A stretch of DNA of 64,000 nt. Origin: Neopusillimonas maritima. Lineage in GTDB: Bacteria; Pseudomonadota; Gammaproteobacteria; Burkholderiales; Burkholderiaceae_B. Positions 33,441 through 44,200 of this stretch are shown here, piece after piece. Within the stretch, counting starts at the first letter, position 1. Each line of letters opens with the position of its first letter. A program made the position numbers and the translations under genes. The DNA is taken from the NCBI RefSeq assembly GCF_003576595.1, contig NZ_NQOU01000002.1:558001-622000 (forward strand), given 5' to 3'. The notes under the pieces are model-generated. The model was not told the origin of the DNA, did not search any database, and was given only the letters and a program-made list of their open reading frames with translations.

Positions 33441-34374
33441 ACCATCCGCCCGAGGCTCCGCCCCCGCCACTGCGGCCACCGCCGCCACCGAAGCCACCAC
33501 CGCCGCCGAACCCGCCGGAACGGCCGCCACGCATACCGCCTGCAGCCCAACCACCCAGGCCACCCGCCATGCCTGCACGACCCCAACGCCCACGCCGCGA
33601 CCCTCCCGAGCCGCCCCCGGGACCACCACCACCGCCACCACCGCGCGCCGCGCGAATGGCCAAACTGATGACGAACAGGGCCATGCCGCCGAGCACGGCA
33701 AATACCAGGCTGCTACTTGCCATAAATATCAGTACGCCACCAGCAACGCCGGCAATAACCGGCGGCATGGCCAACACGAAAATCAGGCCAAACAAAGCCA
33801 AATCCCACCAAGAGTCCTCATCCTGACCGTTTTGCCCCGCTGCGCCTTCAGCAGGTGCCGGTAAATCCTCGCCCTGTACCAGCCCGATGAGGCTGTTAAC
33901 GCCCGCCGTCACGCCCCCGGCAAAATCCCCTTGTTGAAACCGGGGCGCCACTTGTTCGCGAATAATGCGGCCTGCCAAAAGGTCGGGAACGGCGCCTTCC
34001 AAACCATAGCCCACTTCAATACGCATACGCCGGTCATCTTTGGCCACAACGAATAAAATGCCATCGTCCACACGGCTACGACCCAATTTCCATTGCTCGA
34101 ACGCACGCACGGCATACTGATCGATACTCTCATTACCGGTTGTGGGAATAATCAGCACCGCAATTTGTGCCCCTTTTTCAGCTTCCAGCGCGGCCAGCGA
34201 CTGAGTCAGCGATTCGATAGTTTGGGCGTCGAGCGTATCGGTCGTGTCGGTAACCCGCGCTTCTAACGGCGGAACCGGCACTTCTTCACTGGTTTGTGCA
34301 AACACCGGGCCGGCGAACATTAACGCCGACAAAGCGACAGCCCAGATTCGCAACAAAGCCGTCACCCCCATCAT
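33439..34374 (-). CDS. TPM domain membrane protein
   Basis: The 311-residue protein has a signal peptide (LRIWAVALSALMFAGPVFAQ), a TPM domain at about residues 35-165 (VTDTTDTLDAQTIESLTQSL, IAVLIIPTTGNESIDQYAVR, MRIEVGYGLEGAVPDLLAGR), membrane helices at about 190-245, and a long Gly/Arg-rich tail ending SGGGGASGGW. TPM proteins are membrane-anchored with the domain outside the cytoplasm; some help photosystem II repair in plants, but the bacterial role is uncertain. It overlaps the lemA stop by 4 bases. The TPM-LemA pair is common. Confidence 0.92.
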   Translation of the reverse strand: MMGVTALLRIWAVALSALMFAGPVFAQTSEEVPVPPLEARVTDTTDTLDAQTIESLTQSLAALEAEKGAQIAVLIIPTTGNESIDQYAVRAFEQWKLGRSRVDDGILFVVAKDDRRMRIEVGYGLEGAVPDLLAGRIIREQVAPRFQQGDFAGGVTAGVNSLIGLVQGEDLPAPAEGAAGQNGQDEDSWWDLALFGLIFVLAMPPVIAGVAGGVLIFMASSSLVFAVLGGMALFVISLAIRAARGGGGGGGPGGGSGGSRRGRWGRAGMAGGLGGWAAGGMRGGRSGGFGGGGGFGGGGGRSGGGGASGGW

Positions 34375-34985
34375 TGCGCCCCCGATTGTTGCGGCGTATC
34401 AAATCGCACCTCAGGTCGACGCATGAGCTCTTCCTGCCGGTCCATGCCGTAATTTTCTTTAACCGAATAGCCAAACAGTTTTGCCGTGATCACGGTGGGG
34501 AACTGGCGAATCGCCACGTTATATTCCTGAACCGCCCTTACATAACGCCCGCGCTCGGTGGCAATGCGGTTTTCCGTCCCTTCAAGCTGGGTCATCAAAT
34601 CGCGAAACAAACCATCGCTTTTCAGTTGCGGGTAGTTTTCCGAAACGGCAATCAAACGCGACAATGCCGACGACAACTGTGACTGCGCCTGCTCGAAGCG
34701 TTGTACCAAGGCCGGATCGTTCAGGTCGTCGACATTAATCTGCAAATTCGCCACCCTGCTGCGGGCTTCGGTCACTTCCGTTAACACGGTTCGCTCATTC
34801 ACCATATAGGCATTAACCGACGACACCAATTGCGGTACCAGGTCGGCACGCCGCTCGTACTGGTTCAGCATTTGCGACCAGGACGCTTTCACCTGCTCAT
34901 CAAGCCGTTGAATTTCGTTATAGCCGCAGCCCGACAACACAACAGCCAATAATGGCGCGAACAACCAGAACAGTATGCGTTTCAT
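34371..34985 (-). CDS. lemA: LemA family lipoprotein
   Basis: The 204-residue protein begins with a lipoprotein signal ([20 protein letters not shown]; lipobox LSGC). The LemA helical domain follows: [20 protein letters not shown], then [20 protein letters not shown] and [20 protein letters not shown]. LemA proteins are membrane-associated helical bundles of unclear function. It forms an operon with the TPM gene downstream and diverges from the helicase gene. Confidence 0.95.
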   Translation of the reverse strand: MKRILFWLFAPLLAVVLSGCGYNEIQRLDEQVKASWSQMLNQYERRADLVPQLVSSVNAYMVNERTVLTEVTEARSRVANLQINVDDLNDPALVQRFEQAQSQLSSALSRLIAVSENYPQLKSDGLFRDLMTQLEGTENRIATERGRYVRAVQEYNVAIRQFPTVITAKLFGYSVKENYGMDRQEELMRRPEVRFDTPQQSGAQ

Positions 34986-35198
34986 TTAAAGTCTTCCCGG
35001 AAAACAACAATTGAAAATAAAGATCATGTTGCCATGATACTGCGTGGGTTACACTATGCCCCGCAAGCCGAGCCAGTCAGCTTGCGCGTTGGCCTGCTTA
35101 AAAGGCCACTTCATTCAATTATGGCCTTGTTGGCCTTGTCTCGTCCGCCCAGACTGGTGCTATTTAAATTATGGCAGGCTGGCGCCGGAGCACAACTT

Positions 35199-36524
35199 TT
35201 GTCTCATTCCGTTTCTTTTGCCGACCTCGGGTTGGCTGAACCCCTTTTGCGTGCTGTTTCCGATACCGGCTACACCACGCCCACCCCTATTCAGGTCCAG
35301 GCCATCCCCCTGGTCATGCAAGGCGGCGACCTGCTTGCGGCCGCCCAAACCGGCACCGGCAAAACCGCAGGCTTCACTTTGCCCATTTTGCATCGCTTGC
35401 TGGCCTCGCCGGCCAAGCGCGCTGCCGGGCGCCCGCGCTGCCTGATTCTTACCCCCACGCGCGAACTCACCGCCCAGGTCGAAGCTTCAGTGAAAGAGTA
35501 TGGCCGCCACACCGCGTTACGTTCGCTGGTTATTTTCGGTGGCGTCAACATCAACCCGCAAATCAGCGCCTTGAAAAAGCCGGTTGATATTTTGGTGGCC
35601 ACACCCGGACGCCTGCTGGATCACGCCGGCCAGAAAACAATCGACCTTTCCGGCGTTGAAATTCTCGTGCTTGATGAAGCCGACCGTATGCTCGACATGG
35701 GCTTTATCCACGATATCCGCCGCATACTGGCTTTGCTGCCCAAGCAACGCCAAAACCTGCTGTTCTCGGCCACCTTCTCGGAAGAAATTCGCGGGCTGGC
35801 GCATAAAGTACTGAACAACCCGAAGGAAGTATCCGTCACCCCACGCAATACGGCCTCGGAACTGGTGAACCAGCGTGTCGTGTTAACCGACCAAACCCAG
35901 AAACGCGATTTGCTCAGCCACGTGATTCGCGAAAGCGGCTGGCATCAGGTCTTGGTTTTTACGCGCACCAAGCACGGCGCCAATCGCCTGGCTGAAAAGC
36001 TTAGCAAAGACGGCCTGAGCGCGGCGGCCATTCACGGCAACAAAAGCCAGAACGCACGCACACGCGCCCTGGACGGCTTTAAAACCGGCAAAGTCACCGT
36101 GTTGGTCGCCACCGATATCGCCGCCCGTGGCATTGATATCGACGAACTGCCCCATGTGGTGAACTTCGAGCTTCCGAACATCCCGGAAGATTATGTTCAC
36201 CGTATTGGCCGCACCGGCCGCGCAGGTAGCGCAGGGTCGGCCTTGTCGCTCGTGGACAAAAGCGAAATCAAATACCTGAGCGCCATTGAAAAAATGATGC
36301 GCCGCCCCATTGAGCGTACGGAAATTGAAGGCTGGGTGCCCAAACCTGTCGCACCGGGCTCGGCCACAGAAGAAGTGCGCTCCGCGCGCGGGCCCCGCCC
36401 CCAGGGCCGCCGCCCAGGGCATCAACCCCGCGGCGCACAAGGGCAACCAAGCCGATCCGGTAATCGGCCAGGCCGACCAAGTGGGCGTCCCGCCTCGCAT
36501 CAGGCGGCACGACGTCCGGCGTAA
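35199..36524 (+). CDS. rhlE: DEAD-box RNA helicase, RhlE type
   Basis: I prefer TTG 35199: GGAG lies 8 bases upstream, and the result, [20 protein letters not shown], is the expected RhlE N-terminus. Upstream in-frame ATGs (35034, 35121) lack a ribosome-binding site and would add a non-conserved leader. The 441-residue protein has the Q motif [11 protein letters not shown], motif [14 protein letters not shown], motif [15 protein letters not shown], motif [12 protein letters not shown], and motif [15 protein letters not shown]. The tail is rich in Arg, Gly, Pro and Gln. RhlE helicases remodel ribosomal and messenger RNA. It is divergent from lemA. Confidence 0.93.
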   Translation: MSHSVSFADLGLAEPLLRAVSDTGYTTPTPIQVQAIPLVMQGGDLLAAAQTGTGKTAGFTLPILHRLLASPAKRAAGRPRCLILTPTRELTAQVEASVKEYGRHTALRSLVIFGGVNINPQISALKKPVDILVATPGRLLDHAGQKTIDLSGVEILVLDEADRMLDMGFIHDIRRILALLPKQRQNLLFSATFSEEIRGLAHKVLNNPKEVSVTPRNTASELVNQRVVLTDQTQKRDLLSHVIRESGWHQVLVFTRTKHGANRLAEKLSKDGLSAAAIHGNKSQNARTRALDGFKTGKVTVLVATDIAARGIDIDELPHVVNFELPNIPEDYVHRIGRTGRAGSAGSALSLVDKSEIKYLSAIEKMMRRPIERTEIEGWVPKPVAPGSATEEVRSARGPRPQGRRPGHQPRGAQGQPSRSGNRPGRPSGRPASHQAARRPA

Positions 36525-36636
36525 TCCGCTTCACGCTCTCCCCATGTCGCTCACCGGCGCCATGGGGAACATGCTGATGTGACAGTTGTAAGGCCGGTGA
36601 TAGAATCATTTCACTGTTATCACTCTCGGTGCCGCT

Positions 36637-39600
36637 ATGCATGACGAACTGGGTTTTTTCTTCGAAAACCACCCTGATGCCATGTTTGTTTACGACCCCA
36701 AAACACTGAAGTTTTTGGCGGTGAATCGCACAGCACTAGAAGTATACGGTTATAGCCGCGAAGAATTCCTCGAGATGACGCTCGCGGCCCTGCGGCCGGC
36801 CGAAGACGTACCCCGGTTGCTGGAAGCCATTAAACGCATCGATGGCCGACGCGTTGGGGGCTATATCTGGCGCCATTTAACCCGGGCCGGCAAAACCCTG
36901 CTGGTGGATATTGTGTCGCAAGCCATTCAATACCACGGGCGGGACGCCCGTTTAGTAGTGGCGCGCAATATTACCGCGACAGCGCAACTGCAAACCTTTT
37001 TTGAAGCCCTACCCGGCAAGTTTCTCGTCGTCGACGCCGAAAACTTCTCCATTGTGGCTGCCAGCGACGACTACCTTAAGGTCACGCAACGCAGGCGCGA
37101 CGAACTGAAAGGCCGACCCCTGTTCGAGGCTTTTCCCGAAGACCCCAACGACCCCTCCAGTGACGACGGCGTCTCGACCTTGCGACGCTCCCTAACCCGC
37201 GTACTGGAAACCGGCCTGACGGATACCATGGGCGTTCAGCGTTACCCCATACCGGTTGAAGGGGCCCATGGCATCGAATTCGAAGAGCGGTTCTGGAGCG
37301 TGGTGAACAGCCCGATAAAAGGGGGCGATGAACACGTTACCTATATTATTCACCGCGTGGAAGACGTAACCGATTTCGTCAAAATGGCCGGATCGAACAG
37401 CAGCTTGTCTCCACTAGCGCAAGAAAGTCGAGAAGCCCAGTTAGCTACGGAAATTTTGTTACGTGCCCAAGAGCTGAAAGACACCAACCAACGGCTGCAA
37501 GCACAAGAGGCCCATTTGCGCCTGGCACAGCGACTGCTTTCTTTGGCCGTGTGGAACATTAATTTACGCAGCGGGCAAATGTACTGGTCCGACAACCTTT
37601 ACACCCTGTGTGGCGTATCGCCCGCCGAAATCGACCATTCTGTAGATTATTTAATCAATGAACTGATCCATCCGGACGACCGGGCGCGCACCCGGCAATT
37701 ACTGGAAGACTATCAGCGCAATCCCGAAGGACCCATGGCGTTCGCCCACCGCTTTGTTCGGCCACGTGACCAATCCGTTGTCCATTTCCGCGGGTTGGCG
37801 GAAATCCAAACCGGCGAAAGCGGCAACCCCATTCTCACCGGCATTATTCTCGACGTCACACAAGAAGTGGAAACTCAACTGCGCCTGGACGCCGCCGCCG
37901 GCATGCAACGCATCGCCGACAAGGCGGCCAAGCTGGGCGGCTGGCGCGTGAATTTGCATGAAAACTTTGTGCGCTGGTCGGAGCAAACCGCCCGCATTCA
38001 CGAGCGCCCTGAAACCCTGCGTCCGTCACTGGAAGAGGCCATGTCCTTTTATACACCGGAGTATCGGGCGCGTATTCAGAAAGTGTTTTCAGCCTGCATC
38101 ACAGAAGGGCGGCCATTCGATGAGGTATTGCAGATTATCAAGGCCGTTAGCGGCGAGCGGGCGTGGGTTCGTGCGATTGGTGAACCCCTGCGAAACGAAC
38201 AAGGCGACATTGTGGGTGCCCAAGGCGCTTTTCAAGACATCACCGACCAAGTCAAAATCCAGGAAGAATCCTCGGCATTGGCCCAACGTTTGGCCCAAAC
38301 CCTGGACAACATGAGCGACGCCTTTTACCTGCTCGACAAAGACCTGATTTTTGTTTACCTGAATCCGCAGGCAGAAAAACTGCTGCGCTGCTCGCGCGAT
38401 GCCGTTGTGGGCCAGTTTTTATTCGATGCTTTCCCGCGTACAAAACACGCCGAGATCGCCCGCCAAATCGACAAAGCCCTGGTTGAACAAAAGTCGATGG
38501 AATTCACGCACTATTCCGAACAATTCGAATGCTGGTTTGAAACCAATATTTATCCCACCTACGACAGTATCGCCGTTTATTTTCGCGACGTAACCGAGCG
38601 GCGCGAAATGGCGGAGCGCCTGAATCAATCGCAGAAAATGGAAGCCGTCGGGCAACTCACGGGCGGCGTGGCACACGATTTCAACAATCTGCTTACCGTG
38701 ATTATGGGTAATGCAGAGCTGCTAAAAGAAAGCCTGGACGACCACCCAAACCTGCGCATCTATGCCGAGATGACTGCCAACGCCGCAGAGCGGGGTGCCG
38801 AGCTCACCAACCGCCTGCTGGCATTCGCGCGCCGACAAGCGCTGGAACCCAAGCTCACCGACATTAACCGCCTGGTGAGCGACATGGAACACCTTCTGCG
38901 CCGCACACTGAGCGAAGACATTGACATTGAGCTGGTGCGTGGCGGTGGCCTATGGAATGCGGAAGTCGACCCCAGCCAATTGGAGTCAGCCCTACTGAAC
39001 ATGGCGATTAACGCGCGCGATGCGATGCCGGAAGGTGGCAAGCTCACAATTGAAACCGCCAACGCACGCCTGGACGACGCCTACGCCGACACCCATCCCG
39101 GTGTCGATGCAGGACAATACGTCATGATTTCCGTGTCCGATACAGGCAGCGGCATGACTGAAGCGGTTAAACGCCGGGTTTTCGAGCCTTTTTTCACCAC
39201 CAAGCCAGTGGGCAAAGGCAACGGGCTTGGTCTACCCATGGTGTATGGGTTTGTTAAACAATCGGGCGGTCACATAAAAGTTTATTCCGAAGTCAGTGAA
39301 GGCACCACCATACGTTTATATTTCCCCCGCGCGTTCAAGGAAGGGCAAGTCGATATGGAGCAACCCGCACCCAAAAAGCTGCAAACCGGTCACGAACACA
39401 TTCTGGTTGTGGAAGACGACGACATGGTACGCGAACACGTTACCAACCTGCTGATGGGCATGGGCTATCGTGTTTCAAGCGCTTCATCGGGTATCGAGGC
39501 GCTGGCCTCATTGCAGGCCCGTAATGATTTCGACCTGCTTTTTACCGACATTATTATGCCGGGCGGCATGAACGGGCGCCAACTGGCCGACGAAGCCTTG

Positions 39601-39759
39601 AAATCCTTACCCAACCTGAAAGTATTGTTCACCTCGGGCTATACCGAGAACGCCATTGTGCATCACGGTCGCCTGGATGCGGGGGTGCACTTGCTGGGTA
39701 AACCTTATCGACGCCATGAGCTGGCCACAAAAATACGGAAAGTGCTGGACGAAACATAA
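36637..39759 (+). CDS. Hybrid PAS sensor histidine kinase with C-terminal receiver
   Basis: The 1040-residue protein has no membrane helix. About five PAS-like segments span residues 5-665 (FFENHPDAMFVYDPKTLKFL; FFEALPGKFLVVDAENFSIV; WNINLRSGQMYWSDNLYTLC; a fourth near 430; LDNMSDAFYLLDKDLIFVYL). A HisKA domain follows with His680 in GGVAHDFNNLL, then the ATPase (NMAINARDAMPEGG, DTGSGM, GKGNGLGLPMVYG) and a receiver with Asp971 in LLFTDIIMPGG. It should sense a cytoplasmic cue and pass phosphate from His to Asp. No output regulator is adjacent. It lies just upstream of the adhesin-secretion operon, but separated by 147 bases, so joint regulation is uncertain. Confidence 0.93.
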   Translation: MHDELGFFFENHPDAMFVYDPKTLKFLAVNRTALEVYGYSREEFLEMTLAALRPAEDVPRLLEAIKRIDGRRVGGYIWRHLTRAGKTLLVDIVSQAIQYHGRDARLVVARNITATAQLQTFFEALPGKFLVVDAENFSIVAASDDYLKVTQRRRDELKGRPLFEAFPEDPNDPSSDDGVSTLRRSLTRVLETGLTDTMGVQRYPIPVEGAHGIEFEERFWSVVNSPIKGGDEHVTYIIHRVEDVTDFVKMAGSNSSLSPLAQESREAQLATEILLRAQELKDTNQRLQAQEAHLRLAQRLLSLAVWNINLRSGQMYWSDNLYTLCGVSPAEIDHSVDYLINELIHPDDRARTRQLLEDYQRNPEGPMAFAHRFVRPRDQSVVHFRGLAEIQTGESGNPILTGIILDVTQEVETQLRLDAAAGMQRIADKAAKLGGWRVNLHENFVRWSEQTARIHERPETLRPSLEEAMSFYTPEYRARIQKVFSACITEGRPFDEVLQIIKAVSGERAWVRAIGEPLRNEQGDIVGAQGAFQDITDQVKIQEESSALAQRLAQTLDNMSDAFYLLDKDLIFVYLNPQAEKLLRCSRDAVVGQFLFDAFPRTKHAEIARQIDKALVEQKSMEFTHYSEQFECWFETNIYPTYDSIAVYFRDVTERREMAERLNQSQKMEAVGQLTGGVAHDFNNLLTVIMGNAELLKESLDDHPNLRIYAEMTANAAERGAELTNRLLAFARRQALEPKLTDINRLVSDMEHLLRRTLSEDIDIELVRGGGLWNAEVDPSQLESALLNMAINARDAMPEGGKLTIETANARLDDAYADTHPGVDAGQYVMISVSDTGSGMTEAVKRRVFEPFFTTKPVGKGNGLGLPMVYGFVKQSGGHIKVYSEVSEGTTIRLYFPRAFKEGQVDMEQPAPKKLQTGHEHILVVEDDDMVREHVTNLLMGMGYRVSSASSGIEALASLQARNDFDLLFTDIIMPGGMNGRQLADEALKSLPNLKVLFTSGYTENAIVHHGRLDAGVHLLGKPYRRHELATKIRKVLDET

Positions 39760-39791
39760 GTTTTTGATTGGAAAAGTCACCGACAGTTTCA

Positions 39792-39821
39792 TTGTTGCAA
39801 CAAAAACGTAAAAAATATAAG
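39792..39821 (+). promoter_or_regulatory. Possible promoter of the type I secretion/adhesin operon
   Basis: The AT-rich stretch before the TolC-like gene contains TTGTTG and TATAAG separated by 18 bases. They lie about 85 bases before the start codon. This is the best sigma-70-like match I could find by eye in 39760-39906, but such matches are common in AT-rich DNA. Confidence 0.25.
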
Positions 39822-39906
39822 AATTTTATTGTGCGCAGAGATAAAAATAAGAACAATAAACCCCTTTATCAAACTAGCCTCTCCAGCCTGCGCCGGGCCC
39901 AAAATA

Positions 39907-41265
39907 ATGAAAACTGTCTGCAAACGTGCCCGTTTTTGGGCCACCGCTTTTACTGCTCCTCTTCTCTGCATCAGTTTCGGCTCTATCAGCCAAAACTTAC
40001 CCGATGAGATTGATAGAGTCCTAAAGGAACACCAACTCATTCAAATGGTTGACGCAGATGTCGCCACGGCCAAAGAACAAGTAAAAGTCGAGAAATCAGG
40101 GTATTACCCGAAATTGACTTTGCGGGGGGCCATAGGCAGGCAACACCTGGAGCGTGAAGAAGGCGCCAATGGCAACTATGACCCATCGGAAATGAGTGCG
40201 GGAATCAGCCAACTGATTACCGACTTCGGCTATACGCCGGCGCGTGTCGAGGCGGCTCAAACCGTCGTCACAAAGGAAGAAGCTGAACGCGAACTACAGC
40301 GCCAGAACCTGACACTGGCAGCCATTGAGGCTCAACTTCAACTCATTCAGGCCTGGCAGGCACTTAGTTTCGCTCAGGCATCCGAAAACCGGATTAAAGA
40401 ACAAACCTCTCTGGAGAATGCACGCATGGATGCAGGCCGCGGATACGCGACGGATGTATTGCAGGCTAAAGCACAATTGGCGGGAGCTGAAGCACGGCGT
40501 GTTGCAAGTGAGCGCATGCTCAGCGTTGCCCTTAATCGATATGAAACCGTTTTTGGCACCGCACCCAAAAGCCTGAGTGACATGCAAGGTATCCATATCC
40601 CCATTGCCCTCATGCCTTCCTCGCCAAACCAAATTATTGAAAGCATCGCCTCCCAGAATCCCGATGTGGTGGCGGCCATCCAGCGAACCAATGTCGTCTT
40701 GGCGGAAAGCAATGTCTCGAGCAAGAATGAGTGGATGCCGCGGGTCACACTTGATTTGCGTCGTTCGCGTCATCACGATTACGACGGTTCCTACGGTCGT
40801 CGCGACGACTCGAAGGCAATGATCAATCTCGAATGGCAGTTCGATTTCGGCCTGCGTGCAGTGCACGTCGACCGGGCCGCCGCTCAGGCTATTGTGTCGG
40901 CCAAGCAGAAAACCGATTACGTCCGTGTTCAGGCGCGTGAGGAAGCTTTGAATGCCTGGTCTGAGTGGCGTACCTCACAGGCCCGCTCTGAATACCTGAT
41001 CAGCCAGGCTACGATTGCGAGCCGCTTCCTGGAGCTTGCCGGTCAAGAACGGGAAATGGGCCGTCGCTCCCTGCTCGACATCCTGAATGGCGAGGTTTCA
41101 TTAATCAACGCACAAAGCGATGCATCAATCGCCCGAATCGACGAAGTGATTGCCGCCTATCGGCTTTTACGCGCCGTGGGCCGTTTATCACCCTCAATTT
41201 TGCGCGAACCGGGCATTGTTGTGCCTGCCGAGTCACTCTTAAGCACTGCATTACCCAATGGCTGA
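39907..41265 (+). CDS. TolC/LapE-like outer-membrane channel of a type I secretion system
   Basis: I chose ATG 39907, giving 452 residues with a signal peptide (FWATAFTAPLLCISFGSISQ). An earlier TTG would add an unlikely leader. The protein shows TolC-family helices and strands: YYPKLTLRGAIGRQHLEREE, ISQLITDFGYTPARVEAAQT, LENARMDAGRGYATDVLQAK, and EREMGRRSLLDILNGEVSLI. These correspond to the duplicated outer-membrane-efflux halves. It forms the exit duct for the adhesin encoded next; the two genes overlap by 8 bases. No canonical ribosome-binding site is obvious. Confidence 0.92.
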   Translation: MKTVCKRARFWATAFTAPLLCISFGSISQNLPDEIDRVLKEHQLIQMVDADVATAKEQVKVEKSGYYPKLTLRGAIGRQHLEREEGANGNYDPSEMSAGISQLITDFGYTPARVEAAQTVVTKEEAERELQRQNLTLAAIEAQLQLIQAWQALSFAQASENRIKEQTSLENARMDAGRGYATDVLQAKAQLAGAEARRVASERMLSVALNRYETVFGTAPKSLSDMQGIHIPIALMPSSPNQIIESIASQNPDVVAAIQRTNVVLAESNVSSKNEWMPRVTLDLRRSRHHDYDGSYGRRDDSKAMINLEWQFDFGLRAVHVDRAAAQAIVSAKQKTDYVRVQAREEALNAWSEWRTSQARSEYLISQATIASRFLELAGQEREMGRRSLLDILNGEVSLINAQSDASIARIDEVIAAYRLLRAVGRLSPSILREPGIVVPAESLLSTALPNG

Positions 41266-44200
41266 ACTTACTCCCGCCCAGGCCGACGCAGTTACGCGCG
41301 CCGCACAAGCAATTAACGACTTCCTCAACGGTAACGCGCCCACCAACATAACCACCCAAAGCCAGGCCCTGGATCTGGCGCAAACAATTCTGACAGAGGC
41401 GGGGATTAGTACCGAACTGGCGCAGAACGCATTAACGCAAATCAGCACTCTGCTTGCGCAGAACGCGTTCAGCACTGCATCATTGATGCAATTGCTCAAT
41501 AATGATCTGCCGGAGAACACTCCTTCGGACAACACCGAGTCTGCAAGTAATAACTTGGCGACTCGGAATGACAACGTTCTTGCCAATGCAGATGCTGATG
41601 CGAGTGACGAAGGCGACATACAGTCAATTAGTCCCAACACACCGTCAGCGGCGCCGACTACGCCACTCACTGCGATCCCTGTACCCACTACTTCGTTCGA
41701 CGGAAACAATACCTTATCCGCCCAACAGGGGTCAGTACTAACCGGCCCTGCCCCGTTCAACTCAACCATTCGCCCCGAGCTCACCGGGTTAACGGGTGAA
41801 GTCGCGCGCAATACGCAACGGGGCAGCGCGCCGCCGGAAAGCACGGCGTTAACAGGGGATGCAACCGGAAGCGGCATTATTCCGCCCGGCACGCCGCCTG
41901 AACTGGCTTTTCTATCGACAGACGCCGCTAACGACTCATTGATTTCCGGCGTTAACCAGGGCGTTACCCTGAACCCGCCCAGCCCCGGCATCAGCGGCAT
42001 CAATACGCTGCCGCCCGCAGCGCCCCCACCGGCTGCCACACCGCCCGCATCGAATCCGCAACCCGTTCCGCCTGCTGTGCCACCCGCACCGGTCATTTCG
42101 GTTGCGCCGGTTCAAAGCACCATCGTCGAAACCGATACCAGCCGCGCCACGCTCAGCTTCATCATTACGCGCACCCGCGCCGACGGCAGTGCCCAGGTCA
42201 ATTGGAGCCTGACGGGCAGCGATACCTCGCTGCTGGAAAACAGTGTGACGCAAGGAACGGCACAATTTGCCGACGGGCAGCTTTCAACCACGGTTGTCGT
42301 TACCATCGCCGGCAACACACGTGTCAATGGCGACCAAACCCTCACGGTTACATTAAGCAGCCCCACTAATGGCCATACGCTAGGCACTGCCCAGGCGGCC
42401 ACAACGGTGTACGACAACGACGGCACACTGCAGATTCAAGCAGCAGGCGTGTCGGTGCTTGAAGGCACCACCGATGAAGTCACCTATGCGGAGTTCGTGG
42501 TCACCCGCACGAATGGACGCAGCAATGCCTCCGTTGACTGGACAGCCCAGGGACTCGATGAAACCGACTTCGAAGGCCCCATTCCATCAGGCACCCTCAA
42601 TTTCAGCGCAGGCGAACTGAGCAAGACCATTCGCATTCCGATCCGCGGCGATCAAACGGTAGAGCCCGATGAAATCCTGACCGTCACGCTGGGCAACCCC
42701 AGCCCGAATATCACCATTACCCAGGGCACAGCCACCACCACAATTCTCAACGACGACGGCTGGGTCTCGATTAATGCCAACCAAACCCAGGTTGCCGAGG
42801 GCGATACCGGAAAAATATCGCTGATCAGCTTCACGGTTTCCCGCACCAACGGAAATGGGTCGAGTTCAGTGGATTGGTCCATTAGCGGCATCGACCTTGA
42901 CGATCTTGCCAACGGCGCATTGCAAGGCACCATTGAATTCGCACCAGGGCAAACCAGCCGGGATATCGTGTTGCAAATCCGTGGCGATCGAACCATCGAG
43001 GCAAATGAAACCGCCGTCGTCACGCTAAGCAACCCCCAGGGCAATGCACGAATTGATGCGGCCCAGGCCAGCACCACCATTACAAACGATGACTTCGGTG
43101 TCACCCTTTCCGGGATTCAAACCGAGGTTGCAGAAGGTGCAGAAAACACGCAAACCGCCATTACATTCGTGATTAGCCGCTCGGCCGACATGACGCAGGC
43201 CGGCGAAGTGCAATGGCGCCTGGTTCGATGGGGCACCCATGCTGCCGATAGCACCGACTTCGTCGTTAGCCAGAATGGCCTGAATCTTAGCGACGGCATG
43301 CCCAGCGGCACGGTTACGTTCGTCGAAAATGGCACCAACCAGCATACTGTTACCGTTTACGTTAAAGGCGACAACATCGCCGAAATCGACGAGACCTACG
43401 GTGTCATTCTGATGAACCCCTCTACGGGCATGCAGATTATCAATGGCGAGGCCTATGGTGTCATTGAAACCGACGAGTCCGTATACAGCGTGCAAGCCGT
43501 TGAAAACACAACCCTCGAGGGCAACGGCTCGGACGGCATTCAGACGTTTATTGTTTCGCGTACCGGAAATACCACGGTCGCCGGCAGTATCGATTTTGTC
43601 ATCGAAGGCTATGGCGAACTGCCCGCCGACGCCATCGATTTTGCAACCGGCCAGCCTTTGAACGGCACGCTTGACTTTGCAGCCGGACAAACCGAGCGTA
43701 TCGTTCAGGTGCAACTTAGCGGCGACAATGTCATCGAAGGTGAAGAAACCTGGTCGTTTACTTTGCAACCCGTAAGCGACAACGCCCAAGTTGATGTGGG
43801 TGCCGCCTATGTTTCCATTGTGAACGACGATCAGTCGATCAGCTTGGCGGCAACCAATGCGATCATTCGCGAAGGTAACGACACCTCGCAACCGCTGCAA
43901 TTCACCATTACCAGAACAGGCGAACTCTCCATTCCCGCAACCGTGCAATGGCAGGTGACGGGTCGGGGCATCAACCCCGTCGACGGCACCGATTTCGGCG
44001 GCATGCTGCCGTCGGGCGTCATTCAGTTTGAAGCAGGGCAATCGGAAGCTGTGATCAGCTTCAGCCCCTTGCCAGACAGCATCCGCGAACAGGACGAAGG
44101 CCTGCAGGTTGTCATTACCTCGACCACGCCGGGCCTGACCATTACGCAAGACACGGCCAACGGGGTGATCCGCAATGATGACGTCACACTGACAGTAGAC

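Noticed and set aside
33439-33660. Low-complexity plus-strand Pro-rich frame at 33386-33826
   Set aside because: It is the reverse of the Gly-rich tail of the TPM protein, whose N-terminal domain and signal peptide are convincing.
35034-35198. N-terminal extension of the DEAD-box helicase from ATG 35034 or 35121
   Set aside because: These ATGs have no ribosome-binding site and encode a non-conserved leader. TTG 35199 has GGAG 8 bases upstream and gives the expected RhlE start.
36541-36580. CCCCATG...CATGGGG inverted repeat after the helicase gene, considered as a terminator
   Set aside because: The loop is 14 bases and no T-run follows. It may be chance or part of the downstream leader.
43025-44149. 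Long minus-strand open frame (374 codons) inside the adhesin gene
   Set aside because: It lies wholly antisense to the repeat-coding frame. Similar antisense frames recur along the gene (for example 55508-56671 and 41251-42096), as expected from its biased codon use. No domain or ribosome-binding site supports them.
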